Source of the DNA: Mycobacterium sp. E3251
GTDB lineage: Bacteria > Actinomycetota > Actinomycetes > Mycobacteriales > Mycobacteriaceae
NCBI RefSeq assembly: GCF_001666835.1
Contig: NZ_LZJF01000120.1
Coordinates: 50,150 to 114,149 of the forward strand
DNA length: 64,000 nt
Direction of reading: 5' to 3'
Part shown: piece by piece, positions 42,144 through 54,844 of the stretch
Numbering within the stretch: the first letter of the stretch is position 1
Layout: every line of letters begins with the position of its first letter
The notes under the pieces: generated by a model
What the model saw: only the letters and a program-made list of their open reading frames with translations
What the model was told of the DNA's origin: nothing
Databases searched by the model: none
Program-made: the position numbers and the translations under genes

Positions 42144-45100
42144 GTGAACAGCAACCCCGAGGAGCTCGTCAGGGCCCTGCGCGCTTCGCTGAAGGAAAAC
42201 GAGCGGCTGAAGCGCGAGGCGCGCGAATACCTCGCCGCGGCAACCGAACCCGTGGCGGTGGTCGGAATGGGTTGCCGGTACCCCGGGGGCGTGGATTCTC
42301 CGGAGGCCTTGTGGCAGATGGTGGTCGAGGGCCGCGACGTGGTCTCCGATTTCCCGGCGGATCGCGGCTGGAACCTGTCGGGGCTGTTCGATCCCGACCC
42401 CGACGCGGTGGGAAAGTCCTACGCCCGGTGCGGCGGCTTTCTGCCCGACGTGGCCGACTTCGACGCCGCGTTCTTTTCCATCGCGCCCAGCGAGGCGCTG
42501 GCGATGGATCCACAGCAACGCCTGTTGCTGGAGGTGTCCTGGGAGGCGTTGGAGCGGGCCGGGATTGACCCCGCCGACCTGCGGGGCTCGGCGACGGGTG
42601 TGTTCGCGGGGATCTTCCACGGTTCGTACGGCGGCCAGGGGCGGGTGCCGGGACACCTGGAGCGCTACGGCCTGCGCGGGTCGACGCTGAGTGTGGCCTC
42701 GGGGCGGGTGGCCTACGCGCTGGGCTTGGAGGGTCCCGCCGTTTCGGTCGACACGGCCTGTTCGTCGTCGTTGGTGGCCTTGCATCTGGCGGCCCGGTCG
42801 CTGCGCGCCGGCGAATGTGACCTGGCGCTGGCCGGCGGCGTGACGGTGATGGCGACGCCGGCGATGTTCATCGAGTTCAGCCGGCAGCGGGCACTGGCCG
42901 CCGACGGGCGGTGCAAAGCCTACGCGGGCGCGGCCGACGGGACGGGCTTCTCCGAAGGCGTCGGCGTGCTGGTGCTGGAAAGGCTTTCCGACGCGCGTCG
43001 TTTCGGGCATCCGGTGCTGGCGCTGCTGCGCGGGTCGGCGGTCAATCAGGACGGTGCCTCGAACGGACTGGCGACGCCGAACGGGCCGTCGCAGCAGCGG
43101 GTGATCCGCGCCGCGTTGGCCGATGCGCGGCTGCGGACGGCCGACGTGGATCTGGTGGAGGGCCACGGCACGGGCACCACCCTCGGGGATCCGATTGAGG
43201 CGCAAGCGGTTCTGGCGACGTACGGGCAGGACCGGCCGGCGGACCGGCCGCTGTGGCTGGGGTCGATCAAGTCCAACATGGGCCACACCTCGGCGGCCGC
43301 GGGCGCCGGCGGCGTGATCAAGATGGTGCAGGCGATCCGGCATGGGGTGATGCCCAAGACGTTGCACGTGGATGTGCCCACCCCGCATGTGGATTGGTCG
43401 GCGGGGGCGGTGTCGCTGCTGACCGAGGCGCGGGAGTGGCCGGCGCTGGACCGGCCGCGCCGAGCGGGGGTGTCGTCGTTCGGGATCAGCGGCACCAACG
43501 CCCACGTCATCGTGGAGCAGCCGCCGCCGGAGACCGAAAGCTCCACGCCCGCGGGCGATGACGCGCCGGCGCCGTGGGTGCTGTCGGCCCGGTCGGCCGA
43601 CGCCCTGGCCAACCAGGCGGCCCGGCTGCTGGCGCGGGCGAACGACGACCCGGGCCTGCGGACGGTCGACGTGGCGTGGTCGCTGGTCTCGACGCGGTCG
43701 CTGTTCGAGCACCGAGCCGTGCTGGTGGGTGCGGACCGCGAGCGCTTGCTGGCGGAGCTGGCCGGGGTGGCCGCCGGCGCGCCGGGCGCGGGTGCGGTGG
43801 TGGGCCGGGCGCAACCGGTGGGCAAGACGGTGTTCGTGTTTCCCGGGCAGGGCTCGCAATGGCTCGGCATGGGGGCCGAATTGCTGGACAGTTCGGCGGT
43901 TTTCGCCGAACACCTGCAGCGCTGCGAGAAGGCGCTCGCCGAACACGTGGAGTGGTCGTTGATCGACGTCCTCCGCGGGGCGCCGGGTGCGCCCGGGTTG
44001 GACCGGGTGGACGTGGTGCAGCCGGCGCTGTGGGCGGTGATGGTGTCGCTGGCCGAGTTGTGGCGCTCGGTGGGCGTGGTCCCCGATGCGGTGATCGGTC
44101 ATTCGCAGGGCGAGATCGCGGCCGCCTATGTGGCGGGAGCGCTTTCGCTGGAGGACGCCGCCAGGGTGGTGGCGCTGCGGAGCCGGTTGCTGGTGGGATT
44201 GTCGGGTGCGGGCGGCATGGTGTCGCTGGCCTGCGGCCTGGCCCGCGCCGAGGAATTGATCGCCGGGTGGGGCGATCGGTTGAATGTTGCCGCCGTCAAC
44301 GGTGTTTCCGCGGTGGTGGTGTCCGGCGAGGTGGACGCGCTCGAGGAGTTGATGCGGCACTGCGAGGCCGCCGGCGTGCGTGCCCGCAGGATCGACGTCG
44401 ACTACGCTTCCCACTCCCGGCACGTCGACGCGATCCGCGCGGAGCTGGGCGAAGCGCTGGCCGGCATCGCGCCGCGGTCGTCCCCGGTTGCCCTGTATTC
44501 CACCGTCACCGGTGACCTGATCGACACCGCGGGCCTGGACGCCGACTACTGGTACCGCAGCATCCGGCAATCGGTCCAGTTCGAACGGGCGGTGCGCAAC
44601 GCGTGCGGGGCCGGGTATGGCGTGTTCGTCGAGTCCAGCCCGCACCCCGTGCTGCTCGCCGCCGTCGAGGAGACGGTGGCCGACTGCGGTGGCGACGCGT
44701 TCGTGGTCCCGTCGCTGGGTCGCGACGACGGTTCGCTGCAACGGTTTTGGCTCTCGGCGGGCCAGGCCCACGTGGCCGGATTACCGGTGGACTGGCGGGC
44801 CGCGATCGCCGGTCTCGGCGGGCGGCGCGTGGACCTGCCGACGTACGGGTTCGTGCGGCAGCGGTTTTGGCTGCCCGGCGGGTCGACGGGTTCGGGGGAC
44901 GTGGCCACCCTGGGGCTGGCCGGGGCGCGGCACGCCCTGCTGGGCGCGGTGGTGCAGCGGCCCGATTCCGGCGGGGTGGTCCTGACGGGCCGACTGTCGA
45001 CGGCCGCGCAGCCGTGGCTGGCCGATCACGCGGTGGGCGGCACGGTGTTGTTCCCCGGTGCGGGGTTCGTGGAGCTGGCCATCCGGGCCGGTGACGAGGT

Positions 45101-48100
45101 CGGTTGTGCGGCGCTCGAGGAGCTGACGTTGTCGGCCCCGTTGGTGCTGCCCGTGGCGGACGGCGTGCAGGTGCAGGTGGTGGTCGGCGCCGCCACCGAG
45201 TCGGGGCAGCGCGAGCTGTCGGTGTATTCGGCCGCCGCTCAGTCGGATTGGGTGCTGCACGCCCAGGGCGTGGTGCGCCCCGCGGCGGTGCCGCCGGCCG
45301 GGGATCTGTCAGTGTGGCCGCCGCCGGGCGCGGCGCCGGTGGACGTGGCCGACGCCTACGCGCGGCTCGCGGAGCGGGGCTACGAGTACGGCCGGGCCTT
45401 CCGCGGCCTGCGGGCGATGTGGCGCCGGGGCGACGAGATCTTCGCCGACATCGCGCTGCCGGACGACGCCGGTGCGCAAGACGGCGGCTTCGGCATACAC
45501 CCGGTGCTGTTGGACGCGGCGCTGCACGCGCTCGGTGTCGCCGCGGGGCAGGGCCAGACCATGCTGCCGTTCTCCTGGCAGGGGGTGTCGTTGCACGCGG
45601 CGGGCGCATCGCGGGCGCGGGTCCGGCTGGCGCCCTCCGGCGCCGGGGCGGTGTCGGTGGAATTGGCCGACGGCTCCGGGCTGCCGGTGTTTTCGGCGCG
45701 TTCGCTGGCGATGCGCCCCGTCTCGGCCGAGCAGCTGTCGCTCGCGGCCGCACCCGCCGAGGGGTTGTTCGAGGTGGCGTGGGCACCGATAGCGTTGAGC
45801 GGCAATGATTCCGACGCCACGCTGTGGGAGCCGGGCGCCCACGGCGGCGACGTGGTCCGGTCGGTGCACGCGGCCACCACCGAGGCGCTGGGTGAGCTGC
45901 AATCGTGGTTGCGCGACGAGGGGTCCGGAACACTGGCGGTGCAGACCCGTGGGGCGGTCGCGCTCGCCGGTGAGGACGTCGCGGACCTGGCCGGTGCGGC
46001 GGTGTGGGGGCTGGTGCGGTCGGCCCAGGCCGAGCACCCGGGCCGGGTGGTGCTGATCGACTCCGACGGATCGCTGGACACGCGCGCGGTTATCGGCTGC
46101 GGCGAACCGCAATTGGCGGTGCGCGGGGGAGTGGCCTACGCCCCCCGGATGCGGCCCGCGCGACGGGGAGCGGTGCTGCGGCTGCCCTCCGGGGGCTGGC
46201 GGCTGGATGCCGGCGGCGGGGGCACGCTGGAAGACCTGGTGGTCAGCCCGTGCCCGCAGGTGGAATTGGAGGCCGGGCAGGTCCGGGTGGCGGTGGCCGC
46301 GGTAGGGGTGAACTTCCGGGATGTGTTGGTGGCCTTGGGCATGTATCCCGGCGGCGGGCAGTTGGGGGCCGAGGGCGCGGGCGTCGTCGTCGAGGTCGGC
46401 CCCGGCGTGGCGGGGCTGACGGTCGGCGATGCGGTGATGGGGTTGCTGGGGGTGGTCGGTTCCGAGGCGGTGGTGGATCAGCGGTTGGTCACGCGGGTGC
46501 CGGAGGGCTGGTCGCTGGTGACGGCCGCGGGAGTGCCGGTGGTGTTCCTCACCGCGCTCTACGGGTTGTCGGTATTGGCCGGGCTGCGCGCCGGCGAGCG
46601 GGTGCTGGTGCACGCCGCCACCGGCGGGGTCGGCATGGCCGCGGTCCAGCTGGCGCGGCATTGGGGCGCCGAGGTCTTCGCCACCGCAAGCCGCGGCAAG
46701 TGGGACACCCTGCGCGCGATGGGCTTCGACGAGGACCACATCGGCGACTCCCGGACGCTGGACTTCGAGGAGAAGTTCTCGGCGGCCACCGGCGGGGCCG
46801 GGGTCGACGTGGTGCTCAACTCCCTGGCCGGTGAGTTCACCGACGCCTCGCTGCGGCTGCTGGCCCCCGGCGGGCGGTTCATCGAGATGGGCAAGACCGA
46901 CGTCCGCGACCCGCGCGTCATCGCCGAACGGTATCGGGGCGCGCGGTATTGCGCCTTCGATCTGCTGGAGGCCGGCGCCGACCGCACCGCGGCGATGCTG
47001 GCCCAGATCGTCGGGCTGCTGCGGGACGGTGCCGTGACGCCGTTGCCGCTCAGAGCCTTTGACGTGCGATGCGCCTCGGCGGCGTATCGGTTCGTCAGCC
47101 AGGCCCGCCACATCGGCAAGGTCGCGTTGACCATCCCGTCCGGGCCCGGTGCGATGCTGAGCGGGTGTGGCGGCCTGGCCGGCGGCAGCGTGGTGATCAC
47201 CGGCGGCACCGGCATGGCCGGCTCGGCGCTGGCGCATCACCTCGTCGAGCGCTATGGCGTCGCCCATGTGGTCCTGGCCAGCCGCGCCGGCGCTGAGGCC
47301 GCGGGGGTGGCGGAGGTGGTTGATCGCCTGCAGCAGGCCGGCGCCCGGGTGTCGGTGGTGGCGTGCGACGTCTCCGACCGTGACGCGGTCGCGGCAATGC
47401 TGGCGCGGATACCGGCGGAGTATCCGCTGCGCGGTGTGGTGCACGCGGCCGGCATCCTCGACGACGGGCTGGTGCTGTCATTGACCCCGGACCGGGTGGA
47501 CGCGGTGCTGCGGGCCAAGGTCGACGGGGCCTGGCACCTGCACGAGCTGACCCGGGAGCTTGATCTGTCGGCGTTCGTGGTGTTTTCGTCGATGGCCGGC
47601 ATCGTCGGCACCCCGGGCCAGGCCAATTACGCGGCGGCCAACAGTTTCCTCGACGGGCTGGTCGCCTACCGGCGATCGCACGGGCTCCCGGGCTTGTCGC
47701 TGGCGTGGGGCCTTTGGGAGCAGGCCTCGGCGATGACGGCCCACCTCGGCGAGCGCGACAAGGCCCGGATGAGCAGGCTCGGCATCGCGCCACTGTCCAC
47801 CGAGCAGGCGCTGGAGTCGTTCGACGCCGCCATGCTGGTCGACACCCCGGTGCTGATGGCCGCCCGGGTGGATCGGGTTGCGTTGTCCGACAACGCCGCC
47901 GCGCTGCCCCCGCTGCTGAGCGAACTGGCCGCCCGGACCACCCGGCGCGTCATCGACGACGCCGATGCGACCGCCCTGATGACGGGTCTCACCGCGCGCC
48001 TGCACGGTCTGTCTCCCGAGGCGCGCCAGCGCGAGCTGGTCGACCTGGTCTGCGGCAACGCGGCGACCGTGCTGGGGTTGCCCAATCCCGCCGACATCAA

Positions 48101-48509
48101 CGCCGGCCGCGCATTCGGTGACCTGGGCTTCGATTCGCTCACCGCCGTCGAACTGCGCAACCGGCTGAAAACGGCTACCGGGCTGACGCTTTCACCCACG
48201 CTGATCTTCGACTACCCGACGCCGGCGGTGCTGGCCGGGCACCTGGACACCCAACTGGCCGGCACGGCGGCGAGCGACCAGCCGGACCTGATGGCCCGCT
48301 TCACCGACATCACCCGGGAATTGCAGGCGCTGCTCAGCCGGCCCGACTGGGCCGCCGGCGACAGATCGGCGCTGCGGGCCCGCCTGCACAACCTGCTCGC
48401 CGCCCTGGGCCCCGCCGACCACCCCGCCCCCGAGGGCCTCGACGCCGACCTCGATGCCGCGACCGAAAGCGAACTCTTTGCCATCCTCGACGAAGAACTC
48501 GGCAACTGA
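42144..48509 (+). CDS. pks7: modular type I polyketide synthase, KS-AT-DH-ER-KR-ACP (Pks7-like)
   Basis: 2121 residues. An N-terminal coiled-coil docking segment (1-33, [20 protein letters not shown]) is followed by KS (35-460, catalytic C206 in VDTACSSSL; His in EGHGTGT and NMGHTSAA). AT (about 565-860) has GHSQGE and YASH, the methylmalonyl-CoA-type motif. DH (about 930-1190) has H962 in [14 protein letters not shown] (about 1380-1670) has [18 protein letters not shown] (about 1680-1860) has [10 protein letters not shown] and the B-type LDD. ACP (about 1930-2005) has [10 protein letters not shown]. The tail [12 protein letters not shown] resembles C-terminal docking sequences. It should perform one fully reducing extension with a methyl-branched C3 unit. 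GTG start. In H37Rv, pks7 has been linked to dimycocerosate production, but the product is not proven. Confidence 0.95.
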   Translation: MNSNPEELVRALRASLKENERLKREAREYLAAATEPVAVVGMGCRYPGGVDSPEALWQMVVEGRDVVSDFPADRGWNLSGLFDPDPDAVGKSYARCGGFLPDVADFDAAFFSIAPSEALAMDPQQRLLLEVSWEALERAGIDPADLRGSATGVFAGIFHGSYGGQGRVPGHLERYGLRGSTLSVASGRVAYALGLEGPAVSVDTACSSSLVALHLAARSLRAGECDLALAGGVTVMATPAMFIEFSRQRALAADGRCKAYAGAADGTGFSEGVGVLVLERLSDARRFGHPVLALLRGSAVNQDGASNGLATPNGPSQQRVIRAALADARLRTADVDLVEGHGTGTTLGDPIEAQAVLATYGQDRPADRPLWLGSIKSNMGHTSAAAGAGGVIKMVQAIRHGVMPKTLHVDVPTPHVDWSAGAVSLLTEAREWPALDRPRRAGVSSFGISGTNAHVIVEQPPPETESSTPAGDDAPAPWVLSARSADALANQAARLLARANDDPGLRTVDVAWSLVSTRSLFEHRAVLVGADRERLLAELAGVAAGAPGAGAVVGRAQPVGKTVFVFPGQGSQWLGMGAELLDSSAVFAEHLQRCEKALAEHVEWSLIDVLRGAPGAPGLDRVDVVQPALWAVMVSLAELWRSVGVVPDAVIGHSQGEIAAAYVAGALSLEDAARVVALRSRLLVGLSGAGGMVSLACGLARAEELIAGWGDRLNVAAVNGVSAVVVSGEVDALEELMRHCEAAGVRARRIDVDYASHSRHVDAIRAELGEALAGIAPRSSPVALYSTVTGDLIDTAGLDADYWYRSIRQSVQFERAVRNACGAGYGVFVESSPHPVLLAAVEETVADCGGDAFVVPSLGRDDGSLQRFWLSAGQAHVAGLPVDWRAAIAGLGGRRVDLPTYGFVRQRFWLPGGSTGSGDVATLGLAGARHALLGAVVQRPDSGGVVLTGRLSTAAQPWLADHAVGGTVLFPGAGFVELAIRAGDEVGCAALEELTLSAPLVLPVADGVQVQVVVGAATESGQRELSVYSAAAQSDWVLHAQGVVRPAAVPPAGDLSVWPPPGAAPVDVADAYARLAERGYEYGRAFRGLRAMWRRGDEIFADIALPDDAGAQDGGFGIHPVLLDAALHALGVAAGQGQTMLPFSWQGVSLHAAGASRARVRLAPSGAGAVSVELADGSGLPVFSARSLAMRPVSAEQLSLAAAPAEGLFEVAWAPIALSGNDSDATLWEPGAHGGDVVRSVHAATTEALGELQSWLRDEGSGTLAVQTRGAVALAGEDVADLAGAAVWGLVRSAQAEHPGRVVLIDSDGSLDTRAVIGCGEPQLAVRGGVAYAPRMRPARRGAVLRLPSGGWRLDAGGGGTLEDLVVSPCPQVELEAGQVRVAVAAVGVNFRDVLVALGMYPGGGQLGAEGAGVVVEVGPGVAGLTVGDAVMGLLGVVGSEAVVDQRLVTRVPEGWSLVTAAGVPVVFLTALYGLSVLAGLRAGERVLVHAATGGVGMAAVQLARHWGAEVFATASRGKWDTLRAMGFDEDHIGDSRTLDFEEKFSAATGGAGVDVVLNSLAGEFTDASLRLLAPGGRFIEMGKTDVRDPRVIAERYRGARYCAFDLLEAGADRTAAMLAQIVGLLRDGAVTPLPLRAFDVRCASAAYRFVSQARHIGKVALTIPSGPGAMLSGCGGLAGGSVVITGGTGMAGSALAHHLVERYGVAHVVLASRAGAEAAGVAEVVDRLQQAGARVSVVACDVSDRDAVAAMLARIPAEYPLRGVVHAAGILDDGLVLSLTPDRVDAVLRAKVDGAWHLHELTRELDLSAFVVFSSMAGIVGTPGQANYAAANSFLDGLVAYRRSHGLPGLSLAWGLWEQASAMTAHLGERDKARMSRLGIAPLSTEQALESFDAAMLVDTPVLMAARVDRVALSDNAAALPPLLSELAARTTRRVIDDADATALMTGLTARLHGLSPEARQRELVDLVCGNAATVLGLPNPADINAGRAFGDLGFDSLTAVELRNRLKTATGLTLSPTLIFDYPTPAVLAGHLDTQLAGTAASDQPDLMARFTDITRELQALLSRPDWAAGDRSALRARLHNLLAALGPADHPAPEGLDADLDAATESELFAILDEELGN
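43221..43279 (+). repeat. 59-bp perfect direct repeat, copy 1 (in pks7 KS)
   Basis: Identical to 49582-49640 in the KS of the next PKS gene (it encodes the stretch from Y-G-Q-D-R to S-I-K-S-N). Longer near-identical blocks occur in the KS, DH and ER regions of both genes, so the pair can recombine. Confidence 0.85.
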
Positions 48510-48513
48510 GACC

Positions 48514-51500
48514 ATGCCGGATACCACGCAGCACGTCGACTATCTGAAGCGCCTGACGGCGGATCTCCGGCGGGCCCGGCGACGCGTCTCGGAGCTGGAA
48601 GGCCGGCTGTCCGAACCAATCGCGGTGGTGGGCATGGCCTGCCGCTACGCGGGCGGGGTCGATTCGCCGGAGACGCTCTGGGAAATGGTGAACGCGGGCC
48701 GCGACGCGGTGTCGGACTTTCCGGCGGACCGCGGCTGGGATGTCGAGGGGCTGTACGACCCGGACCCGGACGCGGCCGGGAAGATGTACACCCGGCAGGG
48801 CAGCTTCCTGCGCGACGCGGCGGACTTCGACGCCGGATTCTTCGGGGTCGGGCCGAGCGAGGCCCTGGCGATGGATCCGCAGCAGCGGTTGATGCTGGAG
48901 ATCTCGTGGGAAGCGTTGGAGCGCGCCGGCATTGACCCGCTGGGACTGCGCGGCTCGGCGACCGGAGTGTTCGCCGGTGTCATCCACGCCGGCTACGGCG
49001 GAGAGGTGAAGGGCGAGCTGGAGGGCTACGGGCTGACCGGTTCCACACTGAGCGTGGCCTCGGGCCGGGTGTCCTACGTGTTGGGCCTGGAAGGCCCTGC
49101 GGTGTCGGTGGATACGGCGTGTTCGTCGTCGTTGGTGGCCATGCACCTGGCGGCGCAGTCGCTGCGTTCCGGTGAATGTGACCTGGCGCTTGCCGGTGGT
49201 GTGACCGTGATGGCCACGCCCGCCGCGTTCGTGGAGTTCAGCCGGCAGCGGGCGCTGGCCCCGGACGGCCGGTGCAAGGTGTACGCCGGCGCGGCGGACG
49301 GGACGTCGTGGTCGGAAGGCGCGGGCGTCCTGGTGCTGGAGCGGCTGGCCGACGCGCGGCGGTTGGGCCATCCGGTGGTCGCGGTGCTGCGGGGTTCGGC
49401 GGTGAACCAGGACGGCGCCTCGAACGGACTGACCGCGCCCAACGGGCCCTCGCAGCAGCGGGTGATTCGCGCCGCCCTGGCCAACGCCGGGTTGACGGCG
49501 GCGGACGTCGACGTGGTCGAGGGCCACGGCACGGGAACGGTTTTGGGCGACCCCATCGAGGCTCAGGCCCTGCTGGCGACCTACGGGCAGGACCGGCCGG
49601 CGGACCGGCCGCTGTGGCTGGGGTCGATCAAGTCCAACATCGGTCACACGTCGGCGGCGGCCGGAGTGGCCGGGGTGATCAAGATGGTGCAGGCGATGCG
49701 GCATGGGGTGATGCCCCAGACGCTGCATGTGGATGTGCCGTCGCCGCACGTGGATTGGTCGGCGGGTGCGGTGTCGGTGTTGACCGAACCCCAGCCGTGG
49801 CCGGCGCGGGACGGGCAGCGCCGCGCGGGGGTGTCGTCGTTCGGGATCAGCGGGACGAATGCCCACGTGATCGTCGAGCAGCCACCGGCGGAGCCGGAAC
49901 ATGCTGCGCCGCAACGCGATCGGCAAGACGCGGCGATCCCGTGGCTGGTGTCGGCTCGGTCGGCCGACGCGCTGGCCGCCCAGGCGGGGCGGCTGCTGGC
50001 CCACCTGGACGCCGACCCGGAACTGGGCGCCGTGGACGTGGGCTGGTCGCTGGCCACCACGCGGGCGGCCCTGGAGCACCGCGCGGTGCTGGTGGGCGGC
50101 GACCGCGACAGCCTGCTGTCCGGGCTGGCCGGCGTGGCGTCCGGGGAACCGGGCCCCGGTGTGATGGTCGGGCGCACCCGCCCAGTCGGCAAGCGCGCGT
50201 TCGTGTTTCCCGGCCAGGGCTCGCAGCGACTCGGGATGGGACGCCAACTGCATGAGCGCTTCCCGGTGTTCGCCCAGGCCTTCGACGAGGCCGTTGCGGC
50301 GGTGGACGTCCACGCGCGGCTACCGCTGCGCGGCGTGATGTGGGGCAACGACCCGGAGTTGTTGGAGAGCACGGAGTTTGCCCAGCCGGCGTTGTTCGTG
50401 CTCGAGGTCGCCCTGGCGGCGCTGTGGCAGTCCTGGGGTGTGACGCCCGATGTGGTGATCGGCCACTCCGTGGGGGAGATCGCCGCGGCCTGCGTGGCCG
50501 GGGTGCTGTCGCTGGCAGACGCCGCGCGGGTGGTGACGGCCCGCGGCCGGTTGATGGCGGCGCTGCCGGCGGGCGGGGTCATGGTGGCGGTGACGGCCAC
50601 CGAGGCCGAGGTCGCACCGCTGCTGAACGAGAATGTGAGCGTCGCGGCGGTCAACGGCCCCGACGCGGTCGTGCTGTCGGGCGAGCGGGCCGCCGTGACG
50701 GCCGCGGCCGACCGGCTGGCCGACTGCGGCAGGCGGGTGCGGCAGCTGGCCGTCTCGCACGCATTCCACTCGCCGCTCATGGAGCCCATGATCGGGGAGT
50801 TCTCCGCGGTGCTGGCCGGGATATCGCCCGGGGCGCCGCGAATCGACTTGATTTCCAACGTGACCGGGCAATTGGCCGGACCCGGATACGGGTCCGCCGA
50901 CTACTGGGTCGAGCACGTGCGCCGGCCGGTGCGGTTCGTCGACGGGGTGCGGTCGGCCGAATCGCTTGGTGCCGGCGCGTTCGTGGAAGTGGGGCCGGGC
51001 GCGGCGTTGACGGCCGCGGTGGAACAGTCCCTGGCGACCGAGCCGGCCGTTTCGGCGGTGTCGATGCCCAAGGACCGCCCCGAAGTCGACTCGGTGCTGC
51101 TGGCGGCCGGGCAGCTGTTCGTCTCCGGCGCCGACGTGGACTGGGCCGCGGCCTTCGACGGCCTGGACGCCCACCGGGTCGGCCTGCCGACGTATGCCTT
51201 TCAGCGGCGCAGGTTTTGGCTGCCGAGCGAGTCGGTGGGCGGGCGGGACACCGCCGGCCTGGGTCTGACCGCGTCCGGGCACGCGCTGTTGGGCGCCGTG
51301 GTCGAACGCCCCGATTCGGGCGGGGTGGTGCTGACGGGCCGGCTGTCGACGGCGGCCCAGCCCTGGCTGGCCGATCACGCGGTGACCGGCACGGTGTTGT
51401 TCCCGGGCGCCGGGTTCGTGGAGCTGATGCTGCGGGCCGGCGACGAGGTCGGCTGTCCGGTGATCGAGGAGCTGACGCTATCGGCGCCGTTGCCGCTGCC

Positions 51501-54500
51501 GCCCGCCGGCACGGTGCGGGTGCAGGTGGTGGTGGACGCCGCCGGCGAAGGGGGATCCCGGGCGGTCGCGGTGTACTCGCAGGCCGGCCCGGAGTGGGCG
51601 CTGCACGCCCAGGGTGTGTTGAGCGAAGGCTCGCCGGCACCGGCCGCGGACCTGTCGGTGTGGCCGCCGGTCGGCGCCACGGCGGTCGATGTGTCCGGCG
51701 CCTACGACGATTTGGCGGCGCGCGGCTACGGGTATGGTCCGGCCTTCCACGGGCTGCGGAAGGTGTGGCGGCGGGGCGACGAGACCTTCGCTGAGGTCGA
51801 GGCCCCACAGCAGGCCGGTGTCACGGTGGGCGGCTTCGGGATTCATCCGGTGGTACTGGACGCGGCCCTGCACGCTTTGGGGGTGGCCGACGAGCGGGCC
51901 GAGACCGTCCTGCCGTTCTCCTGGCAAGGGGTGTGTCTGCATGCGGCCGGGGCGTCGCGGGTCCGGGTGCGGCTGGCGCCGGTGGGCACGGGTGCCGTGG
52001 CGGTCGAGCTGGCCGACACGTCGGGCTTGCCCGTGCTGTCGGTGCGCGAGCTGGTGACGCGTCCGGTCTCGGCCGCACAGCTGTCGGCGGCCGCGGCGGC
52101 GCGTTCCGGCGGCGGCGAACTGCTGGAGGCGGTGTGGTCCCCGGTTCCGTTGTCGGACAACGGCCTCGAAGCGGCCCCCGAGGTGTGGCAGCCGGCGTCG
52201 AACGGCCCGGGCGTGGTCGGCTCGGTCTACGCCGCCACACACGAGGCGTTGGGCGTGTTGCAGTCCCGGGGCGACGGGTCCGGGCCTCTGGTGGTGCTGA
52301 CCCGGGGGGCGGTCGCGCTGCCCGGTGAGGACGTGTCGGACCTGGCCGGTGCAGCGGTGTGGGGGCTGGTGCGGTCGGCGCAGGCCGAGCATCCCGGGCG
52401 GGCGGTGCTGGTCGACTCCGATGGTTCCCTCGACCTCGTGTCCGTAATCGGCTGCGGGGAACCGCAATTGATCGTGCGCGAGGGCGTCGCGTACGGTGCC
52501 CGGCTGAAGCCGGTCAAGGCGCACCCGGTGCTGCGGTTCCCCGAAGCGCCGTCGGTCTGGCGGCTGGCCGCCGGTGATGCCGGGACGCTGGAGGACCTGG
52601 CGGTGGTATCCGGCCCGCCGGCGGAACTGGCCGCCGGTCAGGTGCGGGTGGCGGTGGCCGCGGCCGGGGTGAACTTCCGCGACGTGCTGGTGGCCCTGGG
52701 CATGTATCCGGGCCTCGCGCAGTTGGGCGCCGAGGGCGCCGGGGTGGTGACCGAGATCGGGCCCGGCGTAACCGATTTGGCCGTCGGCGACGCGGTCATG
52801 GGCATCCTGGGCCTGACGGGTTCGGAGGCGGCCGTCGACCGCCGGCTGGTGACCCGGATGCCGCCGGGCTGGTCGTTCACCCAGGCGGCCGGTGTGCCGG
52901 TGGTGTTCCTGACGGCGTATTACGGGCTGTCGGACCTCGGCGGCCTGCGGTCCGGCGAGCGCGTGCTGGTGCACGCCGCGGCCGGCGGGGTGGGCATGGC
53001 GGCGGTGCAGCTGGCCCGGCATTGGGGCGCCGAGGTGTTCGCGACCGCCAGCCGCGGCAAGTGGGACACCCTGCGCGCCATGGGTTTCGACGACGACCAC
53101 ATCGCGGATTCGCGAACCCTCGACTTCGAGGAAAAGTTCTCGGCCGCGACGGGCGGCGCCGGCATGGACGTCGTGCTCAACTCGCTGGCCGGCGAGTTCA
53201 CCGACGCCTCGCTGCGGTTGCTGGGCCCCGGCGGGCGTTTCATCGAGATGGGCAAGACCGACCTGCGCGACCCGGATGCGATCGCCCACACCTATCGCGC
53301 GTTCGATCTGATGGAGGCGGGCCCGGACCGCATCGCGGAGATGTGGGCGGAATTGATGCGGTTGTTCGCGGCCGGAGCTCTGAAGCCATTGCCCGTCAAG
53401 GCCTTCGATGTGCGTCGCGCCGCGGACGCCTACCGGTTCGTCAGCCAGGCCCGCCACGTCGGCAAGGTCGTGCTCACCATGCCCGACGGGGCTGCCGGGC
53501 TGGCCGGCGGCACCGCGTTGATCACCGGGGGGACCGGCATGGCCGGCTCGGCGGCGGCGCGTCACCTGGTCGAGCGCTACCGCGTGCCGCACGTCATGCT
53601 GGTCAGCCGCGGCGGTGAGCGGGCGGACGGGCTGTCCGGACTGGTCGCCGAGCTGCGCGAGGCCGGGGCCCAGGTGTCCGTGATCGCCTGCGATGTCGGT
53701 GACCGCGACGCCGTGGCGCGGTTGCTGGCGCAGGTACCGGCGCGCTTCCCGCTGCGCGGCGTGTTCCATGCCGCCGGAGTGCTCGACGACGCGGTGATCG
53801 CGTCCCTGACCCCGGAGCGCATCGACGCGGTGCTGCGCTCCAAGGTCGACGGGGCATGGCACCTGCACGAGCTGACCCGGGGGCTGGATCTTTCGGCGTT
53901 CGTGATGTTTTCGTCGATGGCGGGGATCGTGGGCGCCCCGGGTCAGGGCAACTACGCGGCCGCCAACAGCTTCCTGGACGCCCTGGCGGCGTACCGCCAC
54001 GCCCACCGCCTGCCCGGCTTGTCGATCGCCTGGGGGATGTGGGAAGAGGAGTCGGCCATGACCCGCAACCTCACCGACCGCGACAAGGCGCGGATGAGCC
54101 GCGCCGGGCTGGCCCCGCTGTCCACGCGCCAGGCGCTCGACCTGCTCGACGCCGCGCTGCTGGCCGAGCCGCCGGTGGTCGTGGCCACCCGCCTCGACAC
54201 CGCCGCGCTGGCGCACGCCGGCGCCGCGCTACCGCCGCTGCTGAGCCAGCTGGCCACCCGGCCCGCGCGGCGGGTTCTCGACCCGACCGACATGGTGTCG
54301 CTGACGGGCCTGCGCGCGCGGCTGGACGGCCTGGCCCCCGAACAGCGCAGACGCGAGCTGGTGGAGCTGGTCTGCGGCAACGCCGCCACGGTGTTGGGCC
54401 ACAGCACCGCGGACGTCGACGGCGAGCAGGCCTTCGGAGACCTCGGCTTCGACTCGCTGACCGCGGTGGAGCTGCGCAACAGGCTCAAAATCGCGACCGG

Positions 54501-54843
54501 ACTGACCCTTTCGCCCACGCTGATTTTCGATCACCCCACCCCGGCGGCCTTGGCCGAGCATCTCGACGGCCAGCTGAGCACCGGGGCAAGCGGAGAGCCG
54601 CCCGACCGCATGGCCCGCTTCAACGACGTGGCCCGCGAGTTGCAGGCACTGCTCGGCCGGTCCGACTGGAGCCCCGACGACAAAGCAAAGCTCGTCGCCC
54701 GGCTGGAAGGCCTGCTGAACACCCTCACCGGGCCGGCGGAAGTGCCCTACCCGGAGTACTCCGACGACCCGTTCGACGACGACATCGCCACCGCCACCGA
54801 AAGTCAGCTCTTCGCCATCCTCGACGAAGAGATGGGCCCCTAA
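48514..54843 (+). CDS. pks8: modular type I polyketide synthase, KS-AT-DH-ER-KR-ACP (Pks8/Pks17-like, undivided)
   Basis: 2109 residues. An N-terminal coiled-coil docking segment ([20 protein letters not shown]) is followed by KS with catalytic Cys near residue 203 (VDTACSSSL). AT has GHSVGE and HAFH, the malonyl-CoA-type motif. DH has [12 protein letters not shown] (His near 955), ER has [18 protein letters not shown] has [10 protein letters not shown] with LDD, and ACP has [10 protein letters not shown] (Ser near 1979). It should add one unbranched, fully reduced C2 unit. ATG 48514, 4 bases after pks7, agrees with the docking-helix start; an in-frame ATG at 48454 lies inside pks7. In H37Rv, as I recall, this gene is split into pks8 and pks17; here it is one frame. 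Confidence 0.95.
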   Translation: MPDTTQHVDYLKRLTADLRRARRRVSELEGRLSEPIAVVGMACRYAGGVDSPETLWEMVNAGRDAVSDFPADRGWDVEGLYDPDPDAAGKMYTRQGSFLRDAADFDAGFFGVGPSEALAMDPQQRLMLEISWEALERAGIDPLGLRGSATGVFAGVIHAGYGGEVKGELEGYGLTGSTLSVASGRVSYVLGLEGPAVSVDTACSSSLVAMHLAAQSLRSGECDLALAGGVTVMATPAAFVEFSRQRALAPDGRCKVYAGAADGTSWSEGAGVLVLERLADARRLGHPVVAVLRGSAVNQDGASNGLTAPNGPSQQRVIRAALANAGLTAADVDVVEGHGTGTVLGDPIEAQALLATYGQDRPADRPLWLGSIKSNIGHTSAAAGVAGVIKMVQAMRHGVMPQTLHVDVPSPHVDWSAGAVSVLTEPQPWPARDGQRRAGVSSFGISGTNAHVIVEQPPAEPEHAAPQRDRQDAAIPWLVSARSADALAAQAGRLLAHLDADPELGAVDVGWSLATTRAALEHRAVLVGGDRDSLLSGLAGVASGEPGPGVMVGRTRPVGKRAFVFPGQGSQRLGMGRQLHERFPVFAQAFDEAVAAVDVHARLPLRGVMWGNDPELLESTEFAQPALFVLEVALAALWQSWGVTPDVVIGHSVGEIAAACVAGVLSLADAARVVTARGRLMAALPAGGVMVAVTATEAEVAPLLNENVSVAAVNGPDAVVLSGERAAVTAAADRLADCGRRVRQLAVSHAFHSPLMEPMIGEFSAVLAGISPGAPRIDLISNVTGQLAGPGYGSADYWVEHVRRPVRFVDGVRSAESLGAGAFVEVGPGAALTAAVEQSLATEPAVSAVSMPKDRPEVDSVLLAAGQLFVSGADVDWAAAFDGLDAHRVGLPTYAFQRRRFWLPSESVGGRDTAGLGLTASGHALLGAVVERPDSGGVVLTGRLSTAAQPWLADHAVTGTVLFPGAGFVELMLRAGDEVGCPVIEELTLSAPLPLPPAGTVRVQVVVDAAGEGGSRAVAVYSQAGPEWALHAQGVLSEGSPAPAADLSVWPPVGATAVDVSGAYDDLAARGYGYGPAFHGLRKVWRRGDETFAEVEAPQQAGVTVGGFGIHPVVLDAALHALGVADERAETVLPFSWQGVCLHAAGASRVRVRLAPVGTGAVAVELADTSGLPVLSVRELVTRPVSAAQLSAAAAARSGGGELLEAVWSPVPLSDNGLEAAPEVWQPASNGPGVVGSVYAATHEALGVLQSRGDGSGPLVVLTRGAVALPGEDVSDLAGAAVWGLVRSAQAEHPGRAVLVDSDGSLDLVSVIGCGEPQLIVREGVAYGARLKPVKAHPVLRFPEAPSVWRLAAGDAGTLEDLAVVSGPPAELAAGQVRVAVAAAGVNFRDVLVALGMYPGLAQLGAEGAGVVTEIGPGVTDLAVGDAVMGILGLTGSEAAVDRRLVTRMPPGWSFTQAAGVPVVFLTAYYGLSDLGGLRSGERVLVHAAAGGVGMAAVQLARHWGAEVFATASRGKWDTLRAMGFDDDHIADSRTLDFEEKFSAATGGAGMDVVLNSLAGEFTDASLRLLGPGGRFIEMGKTDLRDPDAIAHTYRAFDLMEAGPDRIAEMWAELMRLFAAGALKPLPVKAFDVRRAADAYRFVSQARHVGKVVLTMPDGAAGLAGGTALITGGTGMAGSAAARHLVERYRVPHVMLVSRGGERADGLSGLVAELREAGAQVSVIACDVGDRDAVARLLAQVPARFPLRGVFHAAGVLDDAVIASLTPERIDAVLRSKVDGAWHLHELTRGLDLSAFVMFSSMAGIVGAPGQGNYAAANSFLDALAAYRHAHRLPGLSIAWGMWEEESAMTRNLTDRDKARMSRAGLAPLSTRQALDLLDAALLAEPPVVVATRLDTAALAHAGAALPPLLSQLATRPARRVLDPTDMVSLTGLRARLDGLAPEQRRRELVELVCGNAATVLGHSTADVDGEQAFGDLGFDSLTAVELRNRLKIATGLTLSPTLIFDHPTPAALAEHLDGQLSTGASGEPPDRMARFNDVARELQALLGRSDWSPDDKAKLVARLEGLLNTLTGPAEVPYPEYSDDPFDDDIATATESQLFAILDEEMGP
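49582..49640 (+). repeat. 59-bp perfect direct repeat, copy 2 (in pks8 KS)
   Basis: Partner of 43221-43279, 6361 bases apart, same orientation. The spacing equals about one whole PKS module, so recombination between copies would delete a module in frame. Confidence 0.85.
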
Positions 54844-54844
54844 C

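Noticed and set aside
42135..44771. Long minus-strand frames opposite the PKS genes (also 45309-47444, 48334-50313, 51478-54216, 56222-57916)
   Set aside because: They mirror PKS coding sequence with strong third-position GC bias; composition and lack of motifs mark them as shadows.
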